Shown one piece after another: positions 52,271-60,962 of a DNA stretch of 64,000 nucleotides. The notes beneath the pieces are model-generated. The model was not told the origin of the DNA, made no database searches, and saw only the letters and a program-made list of their open reading frames with translations. Positions within the stretch are counted from its first letter, which is position 1; each line of letters starts with the position of its first letter. Origin of the DNA: Oxalobacteraceae bacterium (GTDB taxonomy: Bacteria > Pseudomonadota > Gammaproteobacteria > Burkholderiales > Burkholderiaceae_D); contig JAIXQK010000130.1 in assembly GCA_027485795.1 (NCBI GenBank), positions 50,110 through 114,109 of the forward strand, given 5' to 3'. The translations under genes and the position numbers were made by a program.

Positions 52271-52348
52271 GAAATTCCGGATTAAAAAACAAAAATTTCA
52301 GTCGTGGATTCTATTTGCATGAAACACACCTTAAAAAAGATGAGGTAT

Positions 52349-53482
52349 TCATTCAACCTTGAGCTTGCCATCCACTACTTTGGTCATGACGCCGGTTTCT
52401 AGTGTATATCCCCAATGGTCTGAGGGGTTCCAGTTCATTACGCCGTGCGCGAACACCGTGCGGCCCATGGTTTCCAGGCTGTCGCGAACAGCGCTGCGAA
52501 ACTCAGCTGTTCCGGGCTTGGCTTTCTTTAATGCTAAGGGAATGGCTTTCTCCATTGCTACTTGGAAGTCATAGGCATGACCAGCGAATTGATTGCGCGA
52601 GTTGGCGCCATACTCAGCTTCAAACTTCTGAACAAAGTCCAAAGCTAACTTTTTGGAGGGGTGATTGTCTGGCAATTGATCCCCCAATAAAGCAGGACCG
52701 GAAACCACGAAAGTACCTTCTACAGCTTTTCCACCTAAGCGTGATAAATCGGGCGTGGCTGCGGCGTGTGTTTGATAAACCTTACCTTTATAGCCGCGCT
52801 CAACCAAGCCTAATTGGGGCATAGCAGCACCAGAGCCAGAAGCAACTACTAAGATAGCGTTGGGGTTAGCTGAAGTTAACTTGATTGCTTGTGGTGTAAC
52901 GCTTGTATCGGTGCGCGCAAAGCGTTCAATAGCGACGAATTTAATTCCCGCTTTCTCAAGTTCAGGACCTACAGCTTCCAACCATTGTTGGCCGTATGCA
53001 TCGGTGTAGCCTAAGAAGCCAACGGTTTTCACGCCTTGTTTCTTCATGTGCTCAACCATGGCGTGTGCCATAACCGTGTTTGATTGAGCTAACCGGAACA
53101 ACCATTTATCTTTTCCAGCCGGCGAGCCAACAGGTGAGCCAGCGACTTGAGCAGTGCCCGCTTCAGAGGCGATTTCCATCATGGCTGCTGCAACTGATGT
53201 GATGGATGAGCCATAGATGATGTCAACTTTGTCTTCCTTCACAAAGCGACGGGCGTTGGCAGAACCTTTACCTGGATCAGTGGCATCGTCCAGAACAATC
53301 AGGGTGACTTTTTCACCAGCAATTGTTTTCGGAAACAACTGAAGTTGCTTTTGCATCGGAATGCCGAGGCCTGATCCTGGACCTGTCAGTGATAGGCTTA
53401 CGCCAATTTTTATATCAGCTAATGCATATGTGCTTGTGAAAGCTGTGGCGATTAATGCTAATAAGGTCTTCTTGTTTTTCAT
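52349..53482 (-). CDS. Periplasmic substrate-binding protein, LivK type
   Basis: ATG 53482 with a strong GAGGAG upstream begins the signal peptide MKNKKTLLALIATAFTSTYALA; the frame is open to 53521. The protein of about 377 residues is a type I periplasmic binding fold (IGVSLSLTGPGSGLGIPM, DDATDPGKGSANARRFV, GYTDAYGQQWLEAV). Similar proteins next to aromatic-acid CoA ligases bind ferulate, coumarate or benzoate-type compounds. It starts the ABC gene group. Confidence 0.92.
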   Translation of the reverse strand: MKNKKTLLALIATAFTSTYALADIKIGVSLSLTGPGSGLGIPMQKQLQLFPKTIAGEKVTLIVLDDATDPGKGSANARRFVKEDKVDIIYGSSITSVAAAMMEIASEAGTAQVAGSPVGSPAGKDKWLFRLAQSNTVMAHAMVEHMKKQGVKTVGFLGYTDAYGQQWLEAVGPELEKAGIKFVAIERFARTDTSVTPQAIKLTSANPNAILVVASGSGAAMPQLGLVERGYKGKVYQTHAAATPDLSRLGGKAVEGTFVVSGPALLGDQLPDNHPSKKLALDFVQKFEAEYGANSRNQFAGHAYDFQVAMEKAIPLALKKAKPGTAEFRSAVRDSLETMGRTVFAHGVMNWNPSDHWGYTLETGVMTKVVDGKLKVE

Positions 53483-53548
53483 GCTTGTCTCCTCAAGAGA
53501 TCGTTTCGAGCTAAAGGTCAAAACAATATCGAAATAAAGGCGCTTTAG

Positions 53549-53968
53549 CTAACTACAAAGCTCTTTGATATTAGGGGGGATGGGGATGGCTTTGATGCGA
53601 TCTGAATCTTCTGGGTGTTTGATACAAAAGGCACGCACCTCAGTACCTTCACAAATTACGGTATCGCTGCGCATAACGATATGTTTATGAACGAAGGTTT
53701 TTTCGCGCCACTCTTGCACGCTGGTATGCACTTGTAACATTTCTCCATAAGTCGCTGGACGATGAAACTTAGTGTTTATCTCTAACAGAGGGGTACCAAT
53801 GATGCCGGTAGTTTTTGCTAACTCACGCCAAGGTTGAACGCCGCACTTTATAAAGAAGTTGAGCGATGATGCGTCCATCCATTTTGAAAAATTTGGAAAA
53901 AACACGATGCCAGCGGGATCGCAATCGCCGAACACTACTTCCACTTCATACACAATTGTTTTACTCAT
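53549..53968 (-). CDS. Hot-dog acyl-CoA thioesterase (4HBT type)
   Basis: The 139-residue protein has the 4-hydroxybenzoyl-CoA thioesterase motif FGDCDPAGIVFFPNFSKWMD with the catalytic Asp at about D18, then a beta-sheet with WREKTFVHKHIVMR. It should release free aromatic or short-chain acid from CoA thioesters. It lies between the binding-protein gene and the thiolase genes of the same strand. Confidence 0.9.
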   Translation of the reverse strand: MSKTIVYEVEVVFGDCDPAGIVFFPNFSKWMDASSLNFFIKCGVQPWRELAKTTGIIGTPLLEINTKFHRPATYGEMLQVHTSVQEWREKTFVHKHIVMRSDTVICEGTEVRAFCIKHPEDSDRIKAIPIPPNIKELCS

Positions 53969-53985
53969 CGCTTTCTTTCAGTGGT

Positions 53986-54096
53986 TCAACGTTGAATAGC
54001 CAATCTGGCTCCCAGACCTGCTAGTTCATGGCCCGTCGCTTCGCCCAGACTAGAGCCACTGCCCGCAACCAATGCGATTACTCTTTCCATATCCAT
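53986..54096 (-). pseudogene. N-terminal remnant of a short-chain dehydrogenase
   Basis: A 36-codon minus frame from ATG 54096 (MDMERVIALVAGSGS, then LGEATGHELAGLGARLAI) is the first beta-alpha-beta unit of an SDR, with the NAD glycine motif altered to GSGSSLG, then a stop. This is the position expected for a 3-hydroxyacyl-CoA dehydrogenase of the beta-oxidative ferulate route. The rest of the gene has been deleted. Confidence 0.7.
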
Positions 54097-54132
54097 GATG
54101 TCCTCGAAAACTGTTGTATGAGAGATCGATGT

Positions 54133-55380
54133 TCAGGTGTTAGGGTTTTCAATAAGCAAGGCAATGCCTTGACCGCCGCCCACACATGCGCTCGCAATAC
54201 CAAAGCGCTTGCAACTGCGCACCAATTCACGGGCCAAAGTGATGGTCAGTCGAACACCCGTTGCGGCCAACGGGTGACCCAAGGCAATAGCGCCACCGTT
54301 GACATTAAGCAGGCTCAAGTCGAGGTCCAGCTCACGGGCTACAGCTAAAGTTTGGGCGCCTTGCGCCTCATTGATTTCAAATCGACTAACATCGGAGAGT
54401 TTTAGGCCTGTTCGAGCCAGCAGCAGGCGAATAGCAGGTACAGGACCGATGCCCATGATTTCGGGAGGGACGCCCGCAACTGCGGCTGCAACTAATCTTG
54501 CAATGGGCTTTTTGCCCTTGGCTTTGGCGTACTCGCCAGACGTCACGACACAGGCAGCTGCTGCATCGACCAAGGCGGAACTATTGCCGCCTGTTTGTAC
54601 GCCGTCTTCAAATACAGGGCGCAACTTAGCCAACACATCAGTAGGCGAAATACGTGGGTGAGTATCTTGTGCCAGTTCGGCGACTTTGCCGTAAAACTTG
54701 ATACCGCGCGATTTGTAGCCCGCCAGTTCAAACCTTTCAGTAGTTACCGGAACAATTTCTCCTGCTAAGAAGCCAGACTGTTGGGCGGCCACTGCTTTGG
54801 CAAATGAGCCAGAAGCAAATGCATCCACGTCTTCACGCGAGATACTGTATTTCTTGGCCAAATTCTCGGCGGTTTGAATCATGTTAATGTCGGCTGCAGG
54901 GTCTTTCAAGGCTTCCCACATATAGTCTTTGAAAGCAACAGGTGCACCCAGCTTGAAACCTGTTCGATGGTCAAAAGCAGCAATTGGATTGCGTGTCATG
55001 TTTTCGGTGCCGACTACTAACGCAGCTTGTGCAGCGCCTGTTTGAATGTGTTCGCCGGCTTGGCGGAAAAGCTCAAACCCTGTGCCGCAAATCCGCTGCA
55101 CCATCAAGGCTGGTACTTCGACAGGTACGCCAGCATATAGGCCGATGTGACGAGGTAAGAAGAATTGATAAAAATCGCCGGGTGCCATATTGCCTGTAAT
55201 GACAGATTCAATGTCAGAGGCGGGAATGTCAGCACGTTTAAGAGCTTCGCGAGCGGCTTTTATCCCAAGGTCAGTTGGGGATATGTGGCCCAAGGCACCA
55301 CAGTAATCGACCATGGGAGTGCGAACGCCTTCGTGCATCCACACGTCATTAAAGGCATTGAAAAATCCGGAAGTCCTCAT
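54133..55380 (-). CDS. Acetyl-CoA acetyltransferase (thiolase)
   Basis: The 415-residue thiolase has the nucleophile Cys in QRICGTGFELFRQ, the NEAQGAQTLAVA helix, GGAIALGHPLAATG with His and the second Cys in SACVGGGQG. It is longer at the N-terminus than the usual 393 residues and lacks a mitochondrial-type signal. It probably cleaves the 3-oxoacyl-CoA formed from a hydroxycinnamoyl-CoA side chain, giving acetyl-CoA plus aroyl-CoA. It is 21 bp after the CoA ligase gene. Confidence 0.93.
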   Translation of the reverse strand: MRTSGFFNAFNDVWMHEGVRTPMVDYCGALGHISPTDLGIKAAREALKRADIPASDIESVITGNMAPGDFYQFFLPRHIGLYAGVPVEVPALMVQRICGTGFELFRQAGEHIQTGAAQAALVVGTENMTRNPIAAFDHRTGFKLGAPVAFKDYMWEALKDPAADINMIQTAENLAKKYSISREDVDAFASGSFAKAVAAQQSGFLAGEIVPVTTERFELAGYKSRGIKFYGKVAELAQDTHPRISPTDVLAKLRPVFEDGVQTGGNSSALVDAAAACVVTSGEYAKAKGKKPIARLVAAAVAGVPPEIMGIGPVPAIRLLLARTGLKLSDVSRFEINEAQGAQTLAVARELDLDLSLLNVNGGAIALGHPLAATGVRLTITLARELVRSCKRFGIASACVGGGQGIALLIENPNT

Positions 55381-55401
55381 GAAGACTCTTTCAAAAACGA
55401 T

Positions 55402-57255
55402 TTAGAGTGATGGCTTCAACATGAAGGGCAAACGATCTTCATGTAGCGCGGCTACCCTATCTGCACGATGTGACAAAACAGCGCGCTGGTTGATGGAGCC
55501 TTTGTCAGTAATTTCACCTCTATCGATAGTAGGAGGCTCAGGCAGCAAGCACATACGCGCAATGCGATTGGCGCTACCAGTAGCTGTTTGGGCTAGTTGA
55601 TCGATGATGGTTTGAAATTGTGACAGGACAGGTTCACTGCACAAAACATCTGCCAATGGCGCCTCAGCAGGGAGGTCACTTAAGCCTCGAACAGCTGGCG
55701 TTGGGAATACCATGGCGCCCACTTCTTTCATATTGATACCAGTTAGAACAACATCTTGTATGTAGGGCGCACCAGCCGCAATTATCTTTGCACGTAAAGG
55801 GCCTACGCTCACAAACGTGCCCGTCGCCAGTTTGAAATCTTCCGCAATACGGCCATCAAATTTAAGGCCTAAATGAATATTGGTTGCATCAATCCATTTG
55901 ACTGCATCGCCAGTGCAAAAGAACCCCTCATCGTCAAAGGCGCGGGCAGTTTCTTCAGAATCACGCCAGTAACCAGGGGTGACATTCGGGCCGCGATAAC
56001 GAACCTCTGTTTTTCCTTCCATATCGACCAGCTTCAATTCCAAGCCTGGCGTAGGAACGCCTAAATCGCCAGCGTTTAAATCAGGTTTGGTGGGAAAAAT
56101 GGCGAGGGGACCGGACTCGGTCATGCCAAAGCCCGTGGTCATCACAATGCGTTCTCCGAGTTCTTTCTCTTGTGATTCGTATAGACTATCCCAGACCGGT
56201 TGAGCTAACGCGGCCCCGGCATAGAAGCACATTTGCACGCGAGATAAAAATGTCTTTCTCAGTAAAGCGTCTGTCTTCATCGCATCGGCAATGACTTCAA
56301 ATCCTGTGGGTACATTAAAGTAAACCGTCGGCGCAATTTCGCGCAGATTTCGTAATGTCTCATGCATGAGTGCGGGCGTGGGTTTCCCATCGTCGATGTA
56401 CATCGTGCCGCCATTGAACACAACCATGCCAAAGTTGTGATTACCTCCGAAGGTGTGGTTCCATGGTAGCCAGTCCACCAGCACCAAAGGTGCCTCCGCT
56501 AGGACGGGTATCGACTGTGTAATTTGTTGCTGATTAGCGCACCACAAACGCTGGGTATTGATCACCGCTTTGGGTAAACTGGTGGAGCCGCTTGTGAACA
56601 AAAACTTGACAATGGTATCGGGCCCTGTAGCTTTAATCGCTGCGTCCACTTCAGGTGTTGCAGGTGTTTTACATAGTTCGTCAAAAATAGTGACATTGCG
56701 ACCATCGACATCACCTTCGCTCATTACAATTTCTACGTCGTCTGCGACGGTTGCGGCAATAGCCTTGGCATATCGCGAATCACCGGCGAATACCATTCCA
56801 GGTGTGACAGTACGAAGCACATGCTTTAACTTGTCGTAATCCTGGCTGATCAAAGAGTAGGCAGGTGAGGTTGGAACGAATGGCACGCCAGCTAACATGC
56901 AGCCCAGTGCCAGTTCGGCGTGCTCAAAGCTGTTCTCACTCAAAATGACTACTGGACGATCAATACTCAAACCACGGTTAATCAGACTTTGCGCTATGTT
57001 GCGTGAGGTGTGCCAAGCGTCTGAGTAAGACAAATGTCGCCAATTGCCCAGACAACCATCTGCCAATTTTTCTCGCCGCGCAAAAATTGTTTGCTCAGGT
57101 TTAACCTGTGCCCATTGTTGAAGGCGGTCCGTCAGACGAACTGGAAATGCTTCAAGCGCTTGATCGGCTTTTACATACTGTGTGCCGTTTACACCATCTT
57201 TCAAGATGACGCGTGTCACGCCGAACTGTAGCGGTCGAAATTTCGGGTATGGCAT
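55402..57255 (-). CDS. fcs: Feruloyl-CoA synthase
   Basis: The 617-residue AMP-forming ligase has the P-loop FLFTSGSTSLPKAVINT, the Fcs-specific LPWNHTFGGNHNFGMVV, the adenylate motif TTGFGMTESGP and FCTGDAVKW. It activates ferulate, coumarate or caffeate as CoA thioesters. The Fcs-type C-terminal region DGRIAEDFKLATGTFVSV is kept. It is in the same operon as the crotonase, thiolase and thioesterase, with no aldehyde dehydrogenase near. Confidence 0.92.
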   Translation of the reverse strand: MPYPKFRPLQFGVTRVILKDGVNGTQYVKADQALEAFPVRLTDRLQQWAQVKPEQTIFARREKLADGCLGNWRHLSYSDAWHTSRNIAQSLINRGLSIDRPVVILSENSFEHAELALGCMLAGVPFVPTSPAYSLISQDYDKLKHVLRTVTPGMVFAGDSRYAKAIAATVADDVEIVMSEGDVDGRNVTIFDELCKTPATPEVDAAIKATGPDTIVKFLFTSGSTSLPKAVINTQRLWCANQQQITQSIPVLAEAPLVLVDWLPWNHTFGGNHNFGMVVFNGGTMYIDDGKPTPALMHETLRNLREIAPTVYFNVPTGFEVIADAMKTDALLRKTFLSRVQMCFYAGAALAQPVWDSLYESQEKELGERIVMTTGFGMTESGPLAIFPTKPDLNAGDLGVPTPGLELKLVDMEGKTEVRYRGPNVTPGYWRDSEETARAFDDEGFFCTGDAVKWIDATNIHLGLKFDGRIAEDFKLATGTFVSVGPLRAKIIAAGAPYIQDVVLTGINMKEVGAMVFPTPAVRGLSDLPAEAPLADVLCSEPVLSQFQTIIDQLAQTATGSANRIARMCLLPEPPTIDRGEITDKGSINQRAVLSHRADRVAALHEDRLPFMLKPSL

Positions 57256-57301
57256 ATCAGTCTGCGAGATTGTAAAATTTTTGGCTTCTGTGTATGTACA
57301 C

Positions 57302-58108
57302 TCAATTCTTTTGTACTTTTGCTGCTTTACCTTCCAAGAAAGCTTTTACACGGGACTTAGCTTCTGGAGCAGCTTGTGCAATTGAAGAAATGAGTGCCTC
57401 CGTCAGGTAGCCATGGTCTGCGGGTTGCTCAGCGATGCGTGGAAGTGCGTGCATCAAGGCATAGTTAGTAAGTGGAGCATTGGTAGCGATACGTTTGGCC
57501 AATTCCATCGCTTTTTCCAGGGCAGTTCCCGTCGGAACATGGTATTGAGCTAAGCCAATTCGCTCGCCATCGGTGGCGTTGTAAACCCGACCGGTTAGCA
57601 TCATGTCTGTCATGCGCGCTACGCCGATAAGCTTGGGGATTCTCACTGAGCCACCGCCACCAACAAAAATACCTCGGGTACCTTCAGGCAATGCATAGAA
57701 GGTGCTGTCGTCGGCCACGCGTATATGGCATGCGCTGGCAAGTTCCAAACCGCCTCCAACCACTGCGCCGTGCAATGCAGCCACCACCGGCACGCTGCCA
57801 AATTGAATGGCATCCAAAGCTACATGCCAGCTACGAGAGTGGTGCATACCTGCACCAGCGTCGCGTTCTTTCAATTCAGATAAATCTAGGCCCGCACAAA
57901 AGTGATCACCTTGACCATAGATGACAGCTGCCTTGGCTTGATCAGGTAAGTTTTGAAACACATCGCGCAGGCCTTCGACCAAACTGTCGCTCATGGCGTT
58001 GCGCTTAGCGGGGCGGCTTAAACGAACTATAGCCACTGCATCTTGTATCTCTAAATGAATGCCGTTAGTTTCAGCGCGCTGCAGCAATGGTTGGAGATTT
58101 TGAGTCAT
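57302..58108 (-). CDS. Crotonase-family enoyl-CoA hydratase/isomerase
   Basis: The 268-residue crotonase has the oxyanion motif FCAGLDLSEL, LHGAVVGGGLELASACHIRVAD and a catalytic-site glutamate in PEGTRGIFVGGGGSVRIPKLIG. It is not the canonical Ech (feruloyl-CoA hydratase-lyase). It is the first gene of the cluster on this strand and could hydrate the hydroxycinnamoyl-CoA or 2-enoyl-CoA before the missing dehydrogenase and the thiolase act. Confidence 0.9.
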   Translation of the reverse strand: MTQNLQPLLQRAETNGIHLEIQDAVAIVRLSRPAKRNAMSDSLVEGLRDVFQNLPDQAKAAVIYGQGDHFCAGLDLSELKERDAGAGMHHSRSWHVALDAIQFGSVPVVAALHGAVVGGGLELASACHIRVADDSTFYALPEGTRGIFVGGGGSVRIPKLIGVARMTDMMLTGRVYNATDGERIGLAQYHVPTGTALEKAMELAKRIATNAPLTNYALMHALPRIAEQPADHGYLTEALISSIAQAAPEAKSRVKAFLEGKAAKVQKN

Positions 58109-58237
58109 GATGGAAATGGTTAACTAGGCCTTGGCTAAAAGTAAACGCCGATAAAAATGGTTATTATACATAACTAAAATTTTGGGCGGATTTGAAGAAG
58201 GCGCAACCTAAGTAGTTGCATTTCGTGTGGCCATGTT

Positions 58238-58468
58238 ATGAAGCTTATAATTGAGGAGTCGCAGTTTGCTTCCAGAATCAATCGCATTCTTGATCGCTGT
58301 GACGCATCGAAAGAGCCAGATGATATGAGTTTGCCCGGATACAAATTTCATGCGCTCAAGGGTGACCGCAAAGGCGAATATGCGGTCTCGGTATCTGGTA
58401 GCTGGCGAATCACATTTGAGTTCGATGGTCAGGATGCTATCAACGTCAATTTGGAGGATTACCACTGA
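58238..58468 (+). CDS. higB: HigB-type (RelE superfamily) toxin
   Basis: The 76-residue protein has the HigB core LPGYKFHALKGDRKGEYAVSV, SGSWRITFEFDGQD and NVNLEDYH. Typical HigB is about 92 residues. The N-terminal SFRHKGL-like segment is absent or out of frame before ATG 58238, so the start or activity is uncertain. Its TGA shares one base with the ATG of higA (58466-58470), the usual toxin-antitoxin coupling. It degrades ribosome-bound mRNA. Confidence 0.85.
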   Translation: MKLIIEESQFASRINRILDRCDASKEPDDMSLPGYKFHALKGDRKGEYAVSVSGSWRITFEFDGQDAINVNLEDYH

Positions 58469-58776
58469 TGGGTGCTTCAATGAGGAATCCCAATCGCAGG
58501 CCGACTCATCCGGGGGCGGTGTTACGAGAAGACATCATGCCGGAGCTAGGGATTACGCAGGCAGTACTTGCCAGCTACTTGGGTGTCAGCCGTTTGACGG
58601 TGTCTGAGCTTCTTCACGAAAAGGGGGGATTGACTGCAGAAATGGCGGTAAGAGTGTCAAGAGTAGTGGGTGGTTCGCCTGAAAGCTGGCTGCGAATGCA
58701 GGAGGCTTTGGATATCTGGCAAGCTGAGATGAAGTTCAAAGAGAACCCATCGTTGGCGCCGACTGCTTTAGTTTGA
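58468..58776 (+). CDS. higA: HigA-type antitoxin
   Basis: The 102-residue XRE-fold protein has RRPTHPGAVLREDIMPELGI, then the HTH ITQAVLASYLGVSRLTVSELL and GGSPESWLRMQEALDIWQ, the VapI/HigA hallmark. Met1 shares a base with the higB stop; an in-frame ATG at 58480 is also possible. It neutralises HigB and represses the operon. A terminator follows at 58801. Confidence 0.92.
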   Translation: MGASMRNPNRRPTHPGAVLREDIMPELGITQAVLASYLGVSRLTVSELLHEKGGLTAEMAVRVSRVVGGSPESWLRMQEALDIWQAEMKFKENPSLAPTALV

Positions 58777-58800
58777 ATTATCAAGACACTGAAATGCGGA

Positions 58801-58832
58801 AAAGCCCGCAAACTTTCGTCTGCGGGCTTTTG
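58801..58832. terminator. Bidirectional terminator behind higA and the tRNA fragment
   Basis: AGCCCGCA (58804-58811) pairs with TGCGGGCT (58822-58829), flanked by A- and T-runs. It ends higA rightwards and, on the minus strand, follows the tRNA-Asn fragment as tRNA terminators do. It is almost identical to the one at 22010-22042. Confidence 0.85.
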
Positions 58833-58838
58833 AATTTT

Positions 58839-58881
58839 GGCTCCCCGACCTGGACTCGAACCAGGGACCTGCGGATTAACA
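58839..58881 (-). other. tRNA-Asn 3' half (attachment-site core)
   Basis: Minus strand 58881-58839 spells the anticodon GTT with TAATCCGC, the T-arm CCTGGTTCGAGTCCAGG and GGGGAGCCA, a normal tRNA-Asn 3' half ending in encoded CCA. The 5' half is missing. The break at the anticodon loop is where tRNA-targeting tyrosine integrases cross over. The integrase gene starts 120 bp away. A similar half lies at 47778-47820. Confidence 0.85.
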
Positions 58882-58952
58882 GAACGATATCAATCCGCAA
58901 GACAAAAATATTCCTATTATAAAACAATTACTTATGACAAATAAAGCCTAAA

Positions 58953-58974
58953 AGTATCTAACATAGTATCTAAC
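58953..58974. repeat. Direct repeat AGTATCTAAC x2 before the integrase
   Basis: Two copies of AGTATCTAAC (58953-58962 and 58965-58974) with a 2-bp gap, between the tRNA half and the integrase start. Short direct repeats here are typical arm-type integrase binding sites. Confidence 0.6.
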
Positions 58975-59000
58975 TTGCCCAACCTCATGTATGCTCAAGC

Positions 59001-60359
59001 ATGAGCCGAACAGTTGCTATAAAAGAAAGTATTCAGACCGTCAAGGGCTACCCCAAAAAACTCGTCATCTACCTCACGCCCGCATCCAAGTTCTACTGGA
59101 CCCGTGTCTTTTATCACGGCAAGTATTTCACCCGAACCACCAAGACAACCAACCCCGCCGAAGCCAAGAAAAAAGCCGTCGAGTTCTATCAAGAAGTCTT
59201 AATCAGTGCCACCCAAAGCAACACCACCAAGCAATCGACCTCTTTGTCCGTCATTGCCAAGCACTACCTAGACTCCATCAAGAGAGCCAAACGCCAGTCC
59301 GCTGTCCGCAATGATGAGTCACGCTACGAGAACGGCATCCTGCCGTTCTTCGGCGAACAAGACATTCGCACCATCACCCACGCTAATCTGAATAAGTTTC
59401 TAGGCTACCTAGCCCAGCGTGAGTTATCACCCGCCACGCAAAAGCACTACCTAGTCGTCCTGAGAAAGATTCTGAAGTTCGCAATAGCCAACGAGCAGTT
59501 AGATAAGTTGCCGCTGTTCCCAAGAGTGTCAGGGCAACTCCAAACTGATCAGAAAAGGCATGATTTCAGCCTCGAAGAATATGACCACCTAGTAGAAACC
59601 GCTGAAATCTTAGCCGCTCAAAATGCCATCGTAAGAGGGGTACCAATAACCCTCGAGATGAAATATCTCATTCAATTCATGGTCAACAGTTTCATCAGAC
59701 CCTCTGACCTACGAGTCATCAAGCACAAGCACATCACTAAAAGAGAAGAGGGTAGCGAAAAATGGATAACCCTAACCCATCCCGCAACGAAAACTAATGC
59801 CAATGAAGTTCAAGCGATGCCAGCAACAGTAGGCATCTATAAAAATCTGTGCGATGTTCACAAAAAACTAAATCATCCAGTCGGTAAAGATGACTATGTT
59901 TTTTTACCAACCTACAAAAATCGATCCACCGCAATGGAAGTGATCGCACGACTGTTCAGAAAAATACTGCAAGAAACAGGCATTCAAGAAAATACAGGTA
60001 AAAACCTAACCCTTTACAGCCTTCGTCATACCGCAATTATGTTGCGTATCGTTAAAGGCAATGTCAATACGCTGGCGCTGGCACGAAATGCAAGAACTTC
60101 ACAGATGATTATTGATCGCTTCTATGCCGCTCATTTGACGACCGATCATGTTCGTAAGCAATTACATGCTTTTATTGAGAAACCATCGGCTAAAAAGAAA
60201 AAACCTTCCAAAACGAAGGCACAAAAAGTGACAACGTCATCAGTAAAGAAGGCTTCAACAAAAACCAAATCGGTAAGAGTCTTGGCAGGAAAGGAAAGTG
60301 ATGGCAGACAAAGACCTGCAAAGAAGGTAGCAACAAGCGGAACAAAAGTTACTAAGTAA
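59001..60359 (+). CDS. Tyrosine recombinase (phage-type integrase)
   Basis: The 452-residue protein has an N-terminal DNA-binding region, a core-binding SAM-like domain (about 85-180) and a catalytic domain with the first Arg in FIRPSDLR, the SLRHT box, and the nucleophile Tyr in IDRFY. The C-terminal 60 residues are a Lys/Thr/Ser-rich tail (KKKKPSKTKAQ) not usual for the family. It lies next to a tRNA-Asn 3' half, its likely target. It starts with an AT-rich, lower-GC block. Confidence 0.92.
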   Translation: MSRTVAIKESIQTVKGYPKKLVIYLTPASKFYWTRVFYHGKYFTRTTKTTNPAEAKKKAVEFYQEVLISATQSNTTKQSTSLSVIAKHYLDSIKRAKRQSAVRNDESRYENGILPFFGEQDIRTITHANLNKFLGYLAQRELSPATQKHYLVVLRKILKFAIANEQLDKLPLFPRVSGQLQTDQKRHDFSLEEYDHLVETAEILAAQNAIVRGVPITLEMKYLIQFMVNSFIRPSDLRVIKHKHITKREEGSEKWITLTHPATKTNANEVQAMPATVGIYKNLCDVHKKLNHPVGKDDYVFLPTYKNRSTAMEVIARLFRKILQETGIQENTGKNLTLYSLRHTAIMLRIVKGNVNTLALARNARTSQMIIDRFYAAHLTTDHVRKQLHAFIEKPSAKKKKPSKTKAQKVTTSSVKKASTKTKSVRVLAGKESDGRQRPAKKVATSGTKVTK

Positions 60360-60432
60360 GATTCGATAAACCTTCATCCGCCGACGATTACATCATCTTT
60401 GAGAAGTGCATCATCAGTATCAATCATGTGAT

Positions 60433-60690
60433 TTAATTGCTGATTCGAGCCGATGAGTGAGCCGAATATCCGTTCACGCACCGTAGCCCAGTAGCCTCAA
60501 ACGCCTTTCTGAACTCCCGCCGTCTTGCCTCAGACCAGCCCCAAGCGCCATAAAACCGAACAGGCTGCCGCTCAACATGCCGATGGTAATAATGTAGATA
60601 TCGTCGACAACACTCTTCAAGCACCGATAGCGGAACAGCATCTGGATGCTTTGATTGGATCTCAAGCATCAGATTCGGCAGGTTATCCAC
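60433..60690 (-). CDS. Unknown small basic protein, paralog of 21198-21482
   Basis: The 85-residue protein shares the core CCRRYLHYYHRHVERQP-x-RFYGAWGWSEARRREFRKAF with the one at 21198-21482. The N-terminal helix (NLMLEIQSKHPDAVPLSVLEE) is also similar. Basic and aromatic residues dominate. It is convergent with the integrase gene, so it travels with this island, while the other copy sits near 22 kb. Confidence 0.68.
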   Translation of the reverse strand: MDNLPNLMLEIQSKHPDAVPLSVLEECCRRYLHYYHRHVERQPVRFYGAWGWSEARRREFRKAFEATGLRCVNGYSAHSSARISN

Positions 60691-60962
60691 GACTCTATCT
60701 CCAGCATCTTTGCTACCGATAAGCAGTCCAGAAACTTCAGTAGCGTGTAGTAGTGAGATTTACAAAATTATCAAAGAATAAACAGAACTGCCTCAGACGC
60801 CAATTAGGTGAGTCACGGAGCGCCGATACGTCCAGACGAGACCAAATAACTGTCTTAAAACATCTCAGATAGCGTTCTATTCAAGTTCAGAAAGCTGGTG
60901 CATGATCTTCATTATCCAGAAGCCAAAAATGCTTCAAATCGATGGAATCAAATATTTCAATT

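Noticed and set aside
58238-58468. Complete, surely active HigB
   Set aside because: The protein lacks the usual first 15 or so residues and no alternative start restores them, so activity is left open.
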